Shown piece after piece: positions 31,338-39,679 of a stretch of 64,000 bases of DNA. The DNA is from Microbispora rosea. GTDB taxonomy: Bacteria > Actinomycetota > Actinomycetes > Streptosporangiales > Streptosporangiaceae. The first letter of the stretch is position 1; each line of letters starts with the position of its first letter. Below the pieces are notes generated by a model, which had not been told where the DNA came from, did not search any database, and worked only from the letters and a program-made list of their open reading frames with translations. The DNA lies in NCBI RefSeq assembly GCF_900156315.1, contig NZ_FTNI01000023.1, positions 1-64,000 of the forward strand. Direction: 5' to 3'. Position numbers and translations under genes: made by a program.

Positions 31338-33385
31338 CGACCGACCTGCTCATGGCGCTCGACCTGCTCGTCTCGGTCCTGACCGCGGCGGCGTGGGCGG
31401 GCGCGGGCGTGATCGCCGCGGCCCGCCGTCCGAGGACGGCCGCGGCCCTGTTCGCGGTCGCCCTGATCGCGTCCCTGGCCCGGGTCTGGTCCGTCCTCGC
31501 CCTGGCCGGGGCCGGCTGGTGGTTCGTGCAGGAGAAGATCACCTTCGTCCTGCCGCTTCTCGTCGCGGCGAGCGCCGCGGCCACCGCGCTCGCCGGGCCG
31601 CGCGTGCTTCGCGCCGCCCGGCGGGCGGACGCGGCGTCGCGGGACGCCGTCAGAGCGCCCGTGGTCGTGGTCCCGCTGCTCGGCGCGGGGTACGCCGCGG
31701 CGGCCGGGATCGTGCAGACCTTCCTGATCGGATACCCGGCGGATCCGGGCACCGCTCTCCTCCTCCTGGCCGTCGCCGCGGGGGCCGTCCTGGGGACCTG
31801 GAGAGCGATGAGCACGCGCGTCCCCGGGCTGCGGACGGCGACGGCGGCCACCGCCGTGGCCGCCGTGCTCGGCGCCGCCTTCGTGTTCCTTCCCTCGGCG
31901 CCGGCCACGGCGGAGGGCTCCGCCCCCGAAGCAGCCGCCGCCATGGGTGAGATGGGCTCCGCCTCCCACGACCACTCCGCCCCGGGCGGATCCGCCTCCG
32001 CCATGGGCGGGGCGACCCGTCCGGTGACCGACCTGCGCGGCCCGGCCACGCCTCCGCCGGGCGGCGCCGTGCGCCGGTTCGAGCTGACGGCGCGCACGGC
32101 GACCGTCACGCTGTCCTCGGGCCGGAAGGTGTCGGCCTGGACCTTCAACGGCCAGGTCCCCGGGCCGCCGCTCACCGCCGAACAGGGCGACCTCGTCGAG
32201 GTGCGGCTGCGCAACGCGGACATAACGTCGGGGGTGACGCTGCACTGGCACGGCTACGACGTTCCCTCGGGCGAGGACGGCGTGCCCGGCCTCACGCAGG
32301 AGGCCGTGCCGCCCGGCGGGGAGTTCGTCTACCGCTTCGTCGCCGCCCAGGTGGGGACGTACTGGTATCACACCCATGAGGTCTCCGACCTCGGCGTCCG
32401 CATGGGGCTCTACGGCACGCTCGTCGTCGCGCCGAAGGGAACCGCGGCCACAGGAGTGGACCTCACGCTGCCCGTGCACACCCTCGGAGGCGTGCTGGTG
32501 ACGGGCGATCGCGACCAGCCCCTGGTCCGGCAGGCCGCGCCCGGCACGCCCGTACGGCTGCGCCTGATCAACACCGACAACACGCCGCACCGGTTCACGC
32601 TGGCGGGCACGCCCTACACGCTGGTGGCGGTGGACGGGACGGACCTGAACGCGCCGGGCACGCTCGGCCGGGTCGGCCTGCGGCTCGCGGCGGGCGGCCG
32701 GTATGACCTCGCGTTCACGATGCCGTCCGGCTCCGCCGTCCTGCGGATCGACGACCGCACCGACTCCGTACGGCTCGTCCCGGCGAGCGGATCGCCCGGC
32801 GAGGCCGCCGCCGCGGACAACGCGAGCACGACGGCGGCAGGCGCGGGCACGACGGCCGACGCCGGCGCTGCCTCCACCGCGGGCGGTGAGACGGCGGACT
32901 GGCCGGAGCTCGACCTCACCCGATACGGCGCCCCCGCCCCCACGCCGTTCACGTCCCGCAGCCGCTTCGACCGGGACTTCACGCTCGTCCTCGACCGGGG
33001 GCTCGCGCTGACGAACGGGCGGCCGGCGTACGCGCACACGGTGAACGGCTACGCCTTCCCCAACATCCCCACCGAGGTGGTCAGGGAGGGCGACCTGGTC
33101 CGGCTCACCGTGGTCAACCGCGGCAGGGACACCCACCCCTGGCACCTCCACGGCCATCGGGTGCTCGTGCTCTCCCGGAACGGCCACTCCGTCACCGGCA
33201 GCCCCCTGTGGCTCGACACCTTCGACGTACGGCCCGGCGAGGTGTGGGAGGTGGCCTTCCGCGCCACCAATCCGGGGCTGTGGATGAACCACTGCCACAA
33301 CCTCAGCCACGCCGACCTGGGCATGATGCTGCACCTGGCGTACAAGGGAGTGACCACGCCCTTCCACGGCGCGCACGGCGGGTGA
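31334..33385 (+). CDS. Multicopper oxidase fused to an N-terminal membrane domain
   Basis: A 683-residue protein. Residues about 1-200 contain five or so hydrophobic segments (ALDLLVSVLTAAAWAGAGVIAA, ITFVLPLLVAASAAATALA, VVVVPLLGAGYAAAAGIVQTFLIG and others). The rest is a laccase/nitrite-reductase-type multicopper oxidase outside the membrane: HWHG and YWYHTHE in the first cupredoxin domain, HPWHLHGH near 601-608, and HCHNLSHADLGMM near 653-665, which together hold the trinuclear cluster and type 1 copper. A Met-rich and His-rich linker (AAAMGEMGSASHDHSAPGG) precedes the first domain. Likely substrate Cu(I) or a phenolic; copper detoxification is a reasonable guess. The start overlaps the DUF6220 stop (ATGA); the unusual membrane fusion should keep the oxidase at the cell surface. 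Confidence 0.9.
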   Translation: MTTDLLMALDLLVSVLTAAAWAGAGVIAAARRPRTAAALFAVALIASLARVWSVLALAGAGWWFVQEKITFVLPLLVAASAAATALAGPRVLRAARRADAASRDAVRAPVVVVPLLGAGYAAAAGIVQTFLIGYPADPGTALLLLAVAAGAVLGTWRAMSTRVPGLRTATAATAVAAVLGAAFVFLPSAPATAEGSAPEAAAAMGEMGSASHDHSAPGGSASAMGGATRPVTDLRGPATPPPGGAVRRFELTARTATVTLSSGRKVSAWTFNGQVPGPPLTAEQGDLVEVRLRNADITSGVTLHWHGYDVPSGEDGVPGLTQEAVPPGGEFVYRFVAAQVGTYWYHTHEVSDLGVRMGLYGTLVVAPKGTAATGVDLTLPVHTLGGVLVTGDRDQPLVRQAAPGTPVRLRLINTDNTPHRFTLAGTPYTLVAVDGTDLNAPGTLGRVGLRLAAGGRYDLAFTMPSGSAVLRIDDRTDSVRLVPASGSPGEAAAADNASTTAAGAGTTADAGAASTAGGETADWPELDLTRYGAPAPTPFTSRSRFDRDFTLVLDRGLALTNGRPAYAHTVNGYAFPNIPTEVVREGDLVRLTVVNRGRDTHPWHLHGHRVLVLSRNGHSVTGSPLWLDTFDVRPGEVWEVAFRATNPGLWMNHCHNLSHADLGMMLHLAYKGVTTPFHGAHGG

Positions 33386-33542
33386 CAGAATCACCCTTTT
33401 TCCCGAGGCGTCGAGTAAAAAAACAGAGCGGGAATTCCACCGAGGTGTAAACGCTCGGTAATCAGATCAGAACTTCGGGTGAGCACCACAGGCCCGGGTC
33501 CCCCCGGCCGGGCGTGGGCGATGCCGACCGAAGGGAGAGATC

Positions 33543-34256
33543 GTGACAGTGGCGAAGAGCGTCGTTCCCGCGCTGGCCGCGTGGGCCGCCACGGGGTGGC
33601 TCGTCGTGGGCCATCCCACGCCGGCCCTCGCGGGCCAGGCGGGTTCAGGCGCCGGGGGGCGCCTCACGACGGAGATCGCGGCGGAGCAGGCGTCGGGCGT
33701 CCAGGGGCATCCCGGCTCGGGAGTCGCGGCGGCCCGGCCTCCCGGCCCCGGTGAGCCAACCACGTCGGGACCTTACGGGCAGGTCGTGCACGAGGCGGCG
33801 CAGGGGCCCGGTCTCGTGTGCGCCTACCGGCTCCGGGGTGTGCGCAAGGGGGGCTTCCTCAACGTCCGGAAGGACGCCGGCGTCCGCCACGCCCCCGTCG
33901 CCAAGCTCCGGCCGGCCGACGGAGGGTTCTCCGGCGCCTGCACCGCGACCGGCGGCTGGGTCGCGGTGAAGACCGCCGGTGGGGCCTCGGGATTCGCCGC
34001 CGCCCGCTACCTCCACAGGCTCGACCTGAGCGGACGGCCCTCGCTCTCGTGCACCTACCGCCTCCGGCATGTGCGCAAGGGCAGCTTCCTCAACGTCCGC
34101 GAGGGCGCCGGCATCCACCATGCCCGCGTCGGCAGGCTGCGGCCGGGCGACGGGAACATCCCCGGAGCCTGCGACGCCACCCACGGCTGGGTGGCCGTGG
34201 ACAGCGCAGGCGGCATTCCCGGATGGGCCGCCGCCCGCTTCCTCCGCAGGGTGTGA
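33543..34256 (+). CDS. Secreted protein with two bacterial SH3-like repeats
   Basis: A 237-residue exported protein. The GTG start (33543) has GAAGGGAGAG upstream; a hydrophobic stretch to about residue 30 ends at ALA, giving a signal peptide. A Gly/Pro-rich spacer to residue 80 is followed by two SH3b-type repeats: CAYRLRGVRKGGFLNVRKDAGVRHAPVAKLRPADGGFSGACTATGGWVAVKTAGGASGFAAARYL and the similar CTYRLRHVRKGSFLNVREGAGIHHARVGRLRPGDGNIPGACDATHGWVAVDSAGGIPGWAAARFL. Each repeat holds two Cys that can pair. SH3b domains of this kind usually bind peptidoglycan, so attachment to the cell wall is likely. No catalytic domain is present; it may be an adaptor, a structural protein or an inhibitor. Confidence 0.87.
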   Translation: MTVAKSVVPALAAWAATGWLVVGHPTPALAGQAGSGAGGRLTTEIAAEQASGVQGHPGSGVAAARPPGPGEPTTSGPYGQVVHEAAQGPGLVCAYRLRGVRKGGFLNVRKDAGVRHAPVAKLRPADGGFSGACTATGGWVAVKTAGGASGFAAARYLHRLDLSGRPSLSCTYRLRHVRKGSFLNVREGAGIHHARVGRLRPGDGNIPGACDATHGWVAVDSAGGIPGWAAARFLRRV

Positions 34257-34321
34257 CGGCCCGGGCCGGAAGGCCCGGGACGCGCCGGCCGGCATGTGCC
34301 GGGCACGGCGAAGCCGCGCTG

Positions 34322-34358
34322 CCCTCGTCCCCGGTGTCCCCCTGGTCGGGGACGGGGG
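34322..34358. terminator. Hairpin between convergent SH3b and GNAT genes
   Basis: CCTCGTCCCC (34323-34332) pairs with GGGGACGGGG (34348-34357), one G-T wobble, 15-base loop. Both neighbouring genes end here, so it can serve both strands. Confidence 0.65.
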
Positions 34359-34367
34359 CCGCGGCCT

Positions 34368-35192
34368 TCAGCCGAGATCTGGGTGTGGGGCGTAGCAGTC
34401 GAGCCGCATGAAGTCCTCGCTGGTCAGCAGCGTGTCCATGTCGCCGATGTGCCAGCCCTCGTCCAGCAGCAGGGCGAGCAGCGGATGCGCGCCGGGCACC
34501 GCCACGTGGACCGGCCCGGCACCGTGATGGGCGTTCGCCGCCTCCAGCACGACGTCGGCGCAGTCCTGCGGGGTCGCACCCCCGGCCGGCCCGATGACGG
34601 CCTTGTCTCCGGACGTCCTGACGAACGCGTAGCCCGACCCGCTGACGTGCAGGGTCACGTCGGGGAGCCCGGCATACCAGGTGAGCGTCGAGGTGCGGTC
34701 GCCACCGGAGACGTGGGCGTCCATGGCCGCCGCCGCCTTGACGTCCGCCTCCCCCGGCGCCGCCCGCCCGCTCTCCCGCCGCGCCGCCTGGTCGCCGTAC
34801 GGCCGCCGCTTCAGGTAGAAGAGCGGGCAGCGGGGGCGCATCCCGTTCCTGACGTAGAGCGCGAGCGCCCTCTTGTCGTCCGACGCGAAGGTGACCCTGG
34901 GCGTGTCGCCGGTCAGCAGACGGGACAGGATCGTGCGGCCCACCCCCGACGACTGGTGCTCCGGCAGGACGAACAGGTCTCCGAGGTGCGTGACCGTCCC
35001 CCGGCGCAGCGTGCCGCCGAACCCCGCGACCGTGCCGTCCACCTCGCCGACGAGCACCTCGCCGAACTCGCGTTCCGCGTCCACGAAGTCCGGCCGCGCC
35101 GGCCACAGGCCAAGGAGGCCGAAGTGGCCGGCGACGGTTCGTACGCCGGCCATGTCGGCGTCTGCGGCGGGGCGGACGATCGGTTCCGCCAT
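34368..35192 (-). CDS. GNAT-family N-acetyltransferase
   Basis: A 274-residue acetyltransferase. The GNAT core fills the first half: RPAADADMAGVRTVAGHFGLLG, VDGTVAGFGGTLRRGTVTHLGDLFVLPEHQSSGVGRTILSRLL (the Q/R-x-x-G-x-G/A acetyl-CoA loop is HQSSGVG), and ALALYVRNGMRPRCPLFYLKRR. A second part (about 160-274) is not a complete second GNAT domain but has GGATPQDCADVVLEAANAHHG and PGAHPLLALLLDEGWHIGDMDTLLTS, suggesting a degenerate or specialised partner domain. The start has GGGGGAGACCG upstream. Monocistronic. Substrate unknown. Confidence 0.9.
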   Translation of the reverse strand: MAEPIVRPAADADMAGVRTVAGHFGLLGLWPARPDFVDAEREFGEVLVGEVDGTVAGFGGTLRRGTVTHLGDLFVLPEHQSSGVGRTILSRLLTGDTPRVTFASDDKRALALYVRNGMRPRCPLFYLKRRPYGDQAARRESGRAAPGEADVKAAAAMDAHVSGGDRTSTLTWYAGLPDVTLHVSGSGYAFVRTSGDKAVIGPAGGATPQDCADVVLEAANAHHGAGPVHVAVPGAHPLLALLLDEGWHIGDMDTLLTSEDFMRLDCYAPHPDLG

Positions 35193-35288
35193 CGGTCTCC
35201 CCCTGCGATGTCGCCCTGTGTTCCGATCACCTTAGGGCGCGTGCGGCGGGATCGCGACGCTCGGTCACGCCGTACGGCTGCGCGCGGG

Positions 35289-36146
35289 TCAGCCCTTGAT
35301 GGCCCCCGCGGTCAGACCGCTGACGAGCTGGCGCTCGGCCACGGCGTAGAAGCCGAGGGCAGGCAGCATCGCGACCACGATGTAGGCCATGACGCGTGCG
35401 ATGTCCGTCGCATACTGCCCCTGGAACTGCTGGACGCCGAGGGGGATGGTGAACAGGCTGTCGTCGCTGAACACCACGAGCGGCAGCATGAACTGGTTCC
35501 AGCTGTTGACGACCGCGAGCACCGAGACCGTGGCGACCGCGGGCTTGGCCATCGGCAGCAGGATCCGCCAGAAGAACCCGAACGGCGTACACCCGTCGAG
35601 GATCGCCGCCTCCTCGATCTCCCCGGGGATGGCCCGGAAGAAGCCGCGCAGGATGATGATCGTCATCGGCATGCCGAATGCCGCCTGCGGGAGGATCACG
35701 CCGAGTGGGTTGTCGAGCAGCCCGAACATCCGCAGCAGCACGAACAGCGGCAGGATCGCCACCGCGAACGGGAACATGAGCCCGGCGGCGAACATCGTGA
35801 ACAGCGCCTCACGCCCCCGGAAGGCGAAGCGCGCGAACACGTAGGCCGCCAGCGCGGACACCGCGACGACCACAAGCGTGGTCAGCACCGCGATGTAGGT
35901 GCTGTTCCAGAGCATCTGCCAGAACGACGCGGAGCCGAGGACGCTCGTGTAGTTCTCCGGCACCCAGGGGTTGGGCAGGCCAAGCGGGTTGCTCGACAGC
36001 TGCCGGGTGGTCTTGAAACCGCCGAGCACGCCGTACAGCAGCGGGATGCCGACGAACAGCGCCGTGATCACGACGATCGCGTGCAGGGACAGGCTGCGCA
36101 GCGGACCGCCCGACGTCGGCGACTGCTTGTGACGGTTGGCGCTCAT
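35289..36146 (-). CDS. Carbohydrate ABC transporter permease (MalG type)
   Basis: A 285-residue inner membrane permease of the CUT1 sugar family, partner of the permease encoded upstream. Six hydrophobic segments are present (LSLHAIVVITALFVGIPLLYGVLGGF at the N-terminus, AYIVVAMLPALGFYAVAERQLVSGL at the C-terminus), and the EAA loop that docks the ATPase is EEAAILDGCTPFGFFWRILLPMAKP. The real start is the ATG at 36146, which overlaps the first permease's stop (ATGA); the longer open frame upstream is in a shadow frame. The operon runs binding protein, permease, permease and has no ATPase, as is normal where a shared MsiK-type ATPase serves several CUT1 systems. Substrate unknown, but see the operator upstream. 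Confidence 0.95.
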   Translation of the reverse strand: MSANRHKQSPTSGGPLRSLSLHAIVVITALFVGIPLLYGVLGGFKTTRQLSSNPLGLPNPWVPENYTSVLGSASFWQMLWNSTYIAVLTTLVVVAVSALAAYVFARFAFRGREALFTMFAAGLMFPFAVAILPLFVLLRMFGLLDNPLGVILPQAAFGMPMTIIILRGFFRAIPGEIEEAAILDGCTPFGFFWRILLPMAKPAVATVSVLAVVNSWNQFMLPLVVFSDDSLFTIPLGVQQFQGQYATDIARVMAYIVVAMLPALGFYAVAERQLVSGLTAGAIKG

Positions 36147-37069
36147 CGCTGGTCCCCTAGCACGGTGCTCGCTCCTTCGAGGTCGCGTCGCATGACGTAT
36201 CTCTGGTAGAAGACCGCGAACACGAGGCTGATGAGGAACATCACCACGCTGATCGCGCTCGCGTAACCGACCTGGAAGCGTTTGAAGCCGAACTGGAACA
36301 TCGTGACGGCCATGGTCTCGGAGGAGTGCGAGGGACCTCCGCCAGTGATGATCCACACCAGGTCGAACAGCTGGATCGCACCGATGACCGACAGGAACAC
36401 GCTGATGCGGATCGTGGGACCGAGCAGCGGCAGCGTGACGTAGCGGAAGACCTTCCACCCCGTCGCGCCGTCGATCTGGGCGGCCTCGGTGAGCTCCCTC
36501 GGGATGCCCTGGCGGCCGGCGATGTACAAGATCATGTGGAAGCCGAAGTACTTCCAGGTCATGACGATGAACACCGACATCATGACCGACGACGGGTCGG
36601 CGAACCAGTCGAGGGGGTCGACCCCGAACCAGCCGAGGATGTAGTTGGCCAGGCCCTCGGTGGGCGACAGGATCATCATGAACAGGACGGCGGTGATCGC
36701 CTCCGACAGCACGTACGGAGCGAAGAACAGCAGGCGGAAGAACGCCCGGCCGCGGATCCTCTGGTTGAGCAGCATGGCGATGCCCAGCGAGAGGGGAAGC
36801 TGAATCGCCACCGACAAGATGATCAGCAGCAGCCCGCGCCACAGGTCCCCGAGGAAGACCTCGTCGGCCAGCAGACGGGTGAAGTTCGCCATGCCGATGA
36901 AGTCCGTCGGCAGCCCGCGCATGCCGTTCCACTTGAACACGCTCGCGTAGAAGGCGAGCAGGATCGGGGCCACGACGAGCCCGAAGAAGAGCACGAGCGC
37001 GGGAAGCAGGAACAGAAGGATCGTGGTGAACCCCCGGAGCCGCAGGCTCCGGGGTCTCGTCGTCTTCAC
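36143..37069 (-). CDS. Carbohydrate ABC transporter permease (MalF type)
   Basis: A 308-residue first permease of the CUT1 operon. Membrane segments include GFTTILLFLLPALVLFFGLVVAPILLAFYASVF near the N-terminus and LSVIGAIQLFDLVWIITGGGPSHSSETM, a common MalF-type motif. The EAA loop reads ELTEAAQIDGATGWKVFRYVTLPLLGP. The GTG start (37069) follows the binding-protein stop by only 7 bp, so the genes are coupled. The N-terminus RPRSLRLRG is basic and cytoplasmic. Length and topology are normal for the family. Confidence 0.95.
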   Translation of the reverse strand: MKTTRPRSLRLRGFTTILLFLLPALVLFFGLVVAPILLAFYASVFKWNGMRGLPTDFIGMANFTRLLADEVFLGDLWRGLLLIILSVAIQLPLSLGIAMLLNQRIRGRAFFRLLFFAPYVLSEAITAVLFMMILSPTEGLANYILGWFGVDPLDWFADPSSVMMSVFIVMTWKYFGFHMILYIAGRQGIPRELTEAAQIDGATGWKVFRYVTLPLLGPTIRISVFLSVIGAIQLFDLVWIITGGGPSHSSETMAVTMFQFGFKRFQVGYASAISVVMFLISLVFAVFYQRYVMRRDLEGASTVLGDQR

Positions 37070-37076
37070 GCGACAG

Positions 37077-38363
37077 TTACTCCGACTTCGCGGTTTCCGT
37101 GATGGCCTGCGCCACCTGCTCGGGCGTCTTGGTCCCGCCGATCAGCTGGGCCACGGAGTCGTTGACCTCCTGGCCGACGGCCGGGGGGAACGCCTGGTCG
37201 AGGTAGAGCTGGAACCCGGTGGCACCGGCGAGGTTCTTGGCGACCACGCTCAGGTTCGGGTCGGTGACCGCGTCCTCCTCGCCCTTCAGCACCGGCAGCA
37301 CGCCGCCGGTCCCGACGGCCTTGCGGTGCTCGGCGCTGTCAGTCAGGAACTTCAGGAACTCGATCGCCTCCGCCGGGGCGTCGGCCCCGATCGCGTAACC
37401 GCCGCCGCCGCCGAACGCGTCGGTGACCGCGCCCGCGCCGCCGTCGACCGCCGGGAAGGGGAAGAACCCGAGGTCGTCGCCGAGGCCCTTGCCCGCGTCG
37501 TTCTGCACCGCGGGCGCCCACTGGCCCATCAGCTCCATGGCGGCCTTGCCGTCGCCCATCGTGGCGGCCTGACCGCCCGGGTCGCCGTACGTCGCGCCGA
37601 GGTAGCCCTTCTGGAACGGCTGGAGATCGGCCAGTTCCTTGAGCTTCTGCCCCGCCTGCACGAAGGCCGGACCCGTGAAGTCCTTGCTGTCGCCGGCCTG
37701 CTTGAGGGCGTCGAGGCCGCCGATCCGCATGGCGAGGTACGCCCAGTAGTAGTGGCCCGGCCACTTGTCCTTGCCGGCGAGCGCGATCGGGGTGACCCCG
37801 GCGGCCTTCAGCTTCTTGACGTCGTCGATGAGCGCCGACCAGGTCGCCGGAGGTTCGGCGATCCCGGCCTTCTTGAACAGCGCCTTGTTGTACCAGAAGC
37901 CCACCATGCCGATGTCTTCCGGCAGGGCGTAGGTCTTGCCGTCCACCTGGTAGGCCGACAGCGCGGCGTCCGTGAAGGTGCCGAGCCAGGAGCCGGCGTC
38001 GGAGGTGAGGTCCTTGACCAGGCCGGCGTCGACCTGCTGCTTGAGCACGCCACCGCCCCAGGTCTGGAAGATGTCCGGCGCCTTGCCGGACTGGGTGAGC
38101 GTCGTCAGCTTCGCCTTGAACGCCTCGTTCTCGTAGGGAACGCTCTTGATGGTGATGTTCGGGTGCGCGGCCTGGAAATCCTTGATCGCCTGAGCGCCGT
38201 AGGTCTTCAGGGGATCGGTGGTCCAGATGTTCCAGAACTCGACGGTCACCTTTCCGCCGGCTGAGCTCTTGCTCTCCCCGGCGTCGTTCCCGGTACTACC
38301 ACATCCCCCGAGGACCAGTGCCGACGCCGCCAGGAGCGCCGCACTTCGCCGACTCAACTTCAC
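37077..38363 (-). CDS. Sugar ABC transporter substrate-binding lipoprotein
   Basis: A 428-residue family-1 solute-binding protein. The signal peptide ends in the lipobox VLGGC with C21 as the lipid-attachment site. The mature chain has VTVEFWNIWTTDPLKTYGAQAIKDFQAAHPNI, YALPEDIGMVGFWYNKALFKKAGI (the usual hinge) and MGDGKAAMELMGQWAPAVQ. It belongs with the two permeases downstream and should deliver an oligosaccharide. The GTG start has GAAGGGAAA upstream. The two-copy GAAACTTTC-type operator in the promoter suggests control by a ROK/CsnR-like repressor, so chitosan or a similar amino-sugar oligomer is a candidate ligand. No hydrolase gene sits in the operon. Confidence 0.94.
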   Translation of the reverse strand: MKLSRRSAALLAASALVLGGCGSTGNDAGESKSSAGGKVTVEFWNIWTTDPLKTYGAQAIKDFQAAHPNITIKSVPYENEAFKAKLTTLTQSGKAPDIFQTWGGGVLKQQVDAGLVKDLTSDAGSWLGTFTDAALSAYQVDGKTYALPEDIGMVGFWYNKALFKKAGIAEPPATWSALIDDVKKLKAAGVTPIALAGKDKWPGHYYWAYLAMRIGGLDALKQAGDSKDFTGPAFVQAGQKLKELADLQPFQKGYLGATYGDPGGQAATMGDGKAAMELMGQWAPAVQNDAGKGLGDDLGFFPFPAVDGGAGAVTDAFGGGGGYAIGADAPAEAIEFLKFLTDSAEHRKAVGTGGVLPVLKGEEDAVTDPNLSVVAKNLAGATGFQLYLDQAFPPAVGQEVNDSVAQLIGGTKTPEQVAQAITETAKSE

Positions 38364-38387
38364 GGTGGTTTCCCTTCTGGATTCCGA

Positions 38388-38418
38388 CCGAAACTTTCGG
38401 CAGTCGCCCGATAGTTTC
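38388..38418. promoter_or_regulatory. Operator pair upstream of the sugar transporter operon
   Basis: CCGAAACTTTCGG (38388-38400) is a perfect 13-bp palindrome; GATAGTTTC (38410-38418) is an imperfect second copy on the opposite strand (GAAACTATC). The centres are about 20 bp apart, two helical turns. The GAAACTTTC core matches the LPMO upstream palindrome. Confidence 0.65.
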
Positions 38419-38724
38419 TGCGATGGGCCAGACGTTACAGGGGGGTTAGGTTCATATCAACGGCTGTTGTGCACCTGTTACGCATGGTCGACGGCGAACG
38501 AAAGTACGGCCGATCGATGATGCCCAAAAGGGATGAATTGGGAGCAATCAGGCGGCATTAACGGGCGACCGAAACCAGATGGGCGCCCCGTCCGGGCGTG
38601 GGTCACATGAGAACCGAGGTACGGAAACGCCACCCGGCTACGAAACGTAAATCGTACGCAAGGGATAAAAAGCCGCGCACGCGAATAAACCCGGACACCT
38701 CCGGGTGAGAAACCGGCGAAAGCG
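38419..38724. other. Intergenic region between the transporter promoter and the conservon end
   Basis: About 300 bp of somewhat AT-richer DNA holding part of the transporter promoter and, near its right end, the conservon terminator. No ORF with a ribosome-binding site was seen. Confidence 0.5.
38689..38706 (-). terminator. Intrinsic terminator of the conservon operon
   Basis: Read on the minus strand, ACCCGGA-GGTG-TCCGGGT is a 7-bp stem with a 4-base loop followed by TTATTC, 19 bases past the cvnD stop codon. It marks the end of the four-gene operon. Confidence 0.65.
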
Positions 38725-39324
38725 TCAGTGGGCGGCGGTGGTCGGCCGCTTGCCGTACGCGTGCTTGACGAGCTCGATCAGGACTTCCTTGCCCGACTCC
38801 CGCTTGCGCGCGTCGCACAGCATGATCGGCACGTCCTGGCTGAGGTTGAGCGCGAGCTTGACCTCGTCCAGTTCGAAGACCGGGGCGCCCTCGAAGCAGT
38901 TGACCGCGACGACGAAGGGCGTGCCACGGCGCTCGAAGTAGTCGACGGAGGGGAAACAGTCGGCGAGCCTGCGGGTGTCGGCCAGCACGACCGCGCCGAG
39001 CGCCCCTCGTGCGAGCTCGTCCCAGACGAACCAGAACCGCTCCTGGCCGGGGGTGCCGAAGAGATAGAGGACGAAGTCCTGCCCGATGCTGATGCGGCCG
39101 AAGTCCATGGCGACCGTCGTGGTCGCCTTCGCCTCGACCCCGGACAGGTCGTCCACCCCGACGCTGCGGTCGGTCAGCGTCTCCTCCGTGCGCAGCGGCC
39201 GGATCTCCGACACCGCGCCGACCATCGTGGTCTTGCCCACCCCGAAGCCGCCGGCGATCAGCAATTTGATCGCCTTCGGCATCTTCGGCGGGGTCTGCAC
39301 GGAATCAGAGCGCGCGAAGGCCAT
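38725..39324 (-). CDS. cvnD: Ras-like GTPase of a conservon (CvnD type)
   Basis: Small GTP-binding protein of 199 residues, the last gene of a conservon. The P-loop is GGFGVGKTTMVGA, the switch-II-like motif FGTPGQERFWFVWDEL, and the guanine-specificity motif VAVNCFEG replaces the usual NKxD, as CvnD proteins characteristically do. It overlaps the DUF742 gene by about 20 bp, so all four genes are coexpressed. Conservon GTPases work with the sensor kinase, roadblock and DUF742 proteins in a membrane signalling complex likened to eukaryotic G-protein systems and influence development and antibiotic production in Streptomyces. Confidence 0.95.
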   Translation of the reverse strand: MAFARSDSVQTPPKMPKAIKLLIAGGFGVGKTTMVGAVSEIRPLRTEETLTDRSVGVDDLSGVEAKATTTVAMDFGRISIGQDFVLYLFGTPGQERFWFVWDELARGALGAVVLADTRRLADCFPSVDYFERRGTPFVVAVNCFEGAPVFELDEVKLALNLSQDVPIMLCDARKRESGKEVLIELVKHAYGKRPTTAAH

Positions 39325-39679
39325 CGAGCACCGCCTTGTACATCCGCTCGTCGAGCACGTCCATCTCCGGTTGGGGCTGCTGCACGGCCACGAAGCCCCG
39401 GTCGAACAGGTCGCCGAGGAGGACCCGGACGATCCCGGCCGGCAGGTCCAGATGGGCCGCGATCTCCGCGACCGACAGCGGCCTGCGGCACAGCCGCACG
39501 ATCGCCTGGTGCTCGGGGTCCAATCCGATCTCGGTGCCCGTGGTGGGCCGGACGGTCACCGCGAGCGAGATGAGGTCGAAGCGGTCCTGCGCCTCCGTGC
39601 GGCCGCGCGCGATCACGTATGGCCGGATGGTCGGCGCGTCGAGTAAGCGCTCCTCGTCCGGGCCCCACTCGCCGTTCAC
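39305..39679 (-). CDS. cvnC: DUF742 protein of a conservon (CvnC type)
   Basis: A 124-residue helix-turn-helix-like protein of the DUF742 family. It begins MNGEWGPDEERLLDAPTIRPYVIARGRTEAQDRFDLISLAVTV and has the central winged-helix-like stretch HQAIVRLCRRPLSVAEIAAHLDLPAGIVRVLLGDLFDRGFVAVQ, the signature of CvnC. The GTG start overlaps the roadblock stop (GTGA). In conservons CvnC is thought to link the sensor to the GTPase. Confidence 0.95.
   Translation of the reverse strand: MNGEWGPDEERLLDAPTIRPYVIARGRTEAQDRFDLISLAVTVRPTTGTEIGLDPEHQAIVRLCRRPLSVAEIAAHLDLPAGIVRVLLGDLFDRGFVAVQQPQPEMDVLDERMYKAVLDGLRAL

Noticed and set aside
30584..33394. A 936-codon minus-strand frame opposite the multicopper oxidase
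   Set aside because: The plus strand has exact copper-ligand motifs and coupled starts; the minus frame has only Arg/Gly/His-rich low-complexity composition.
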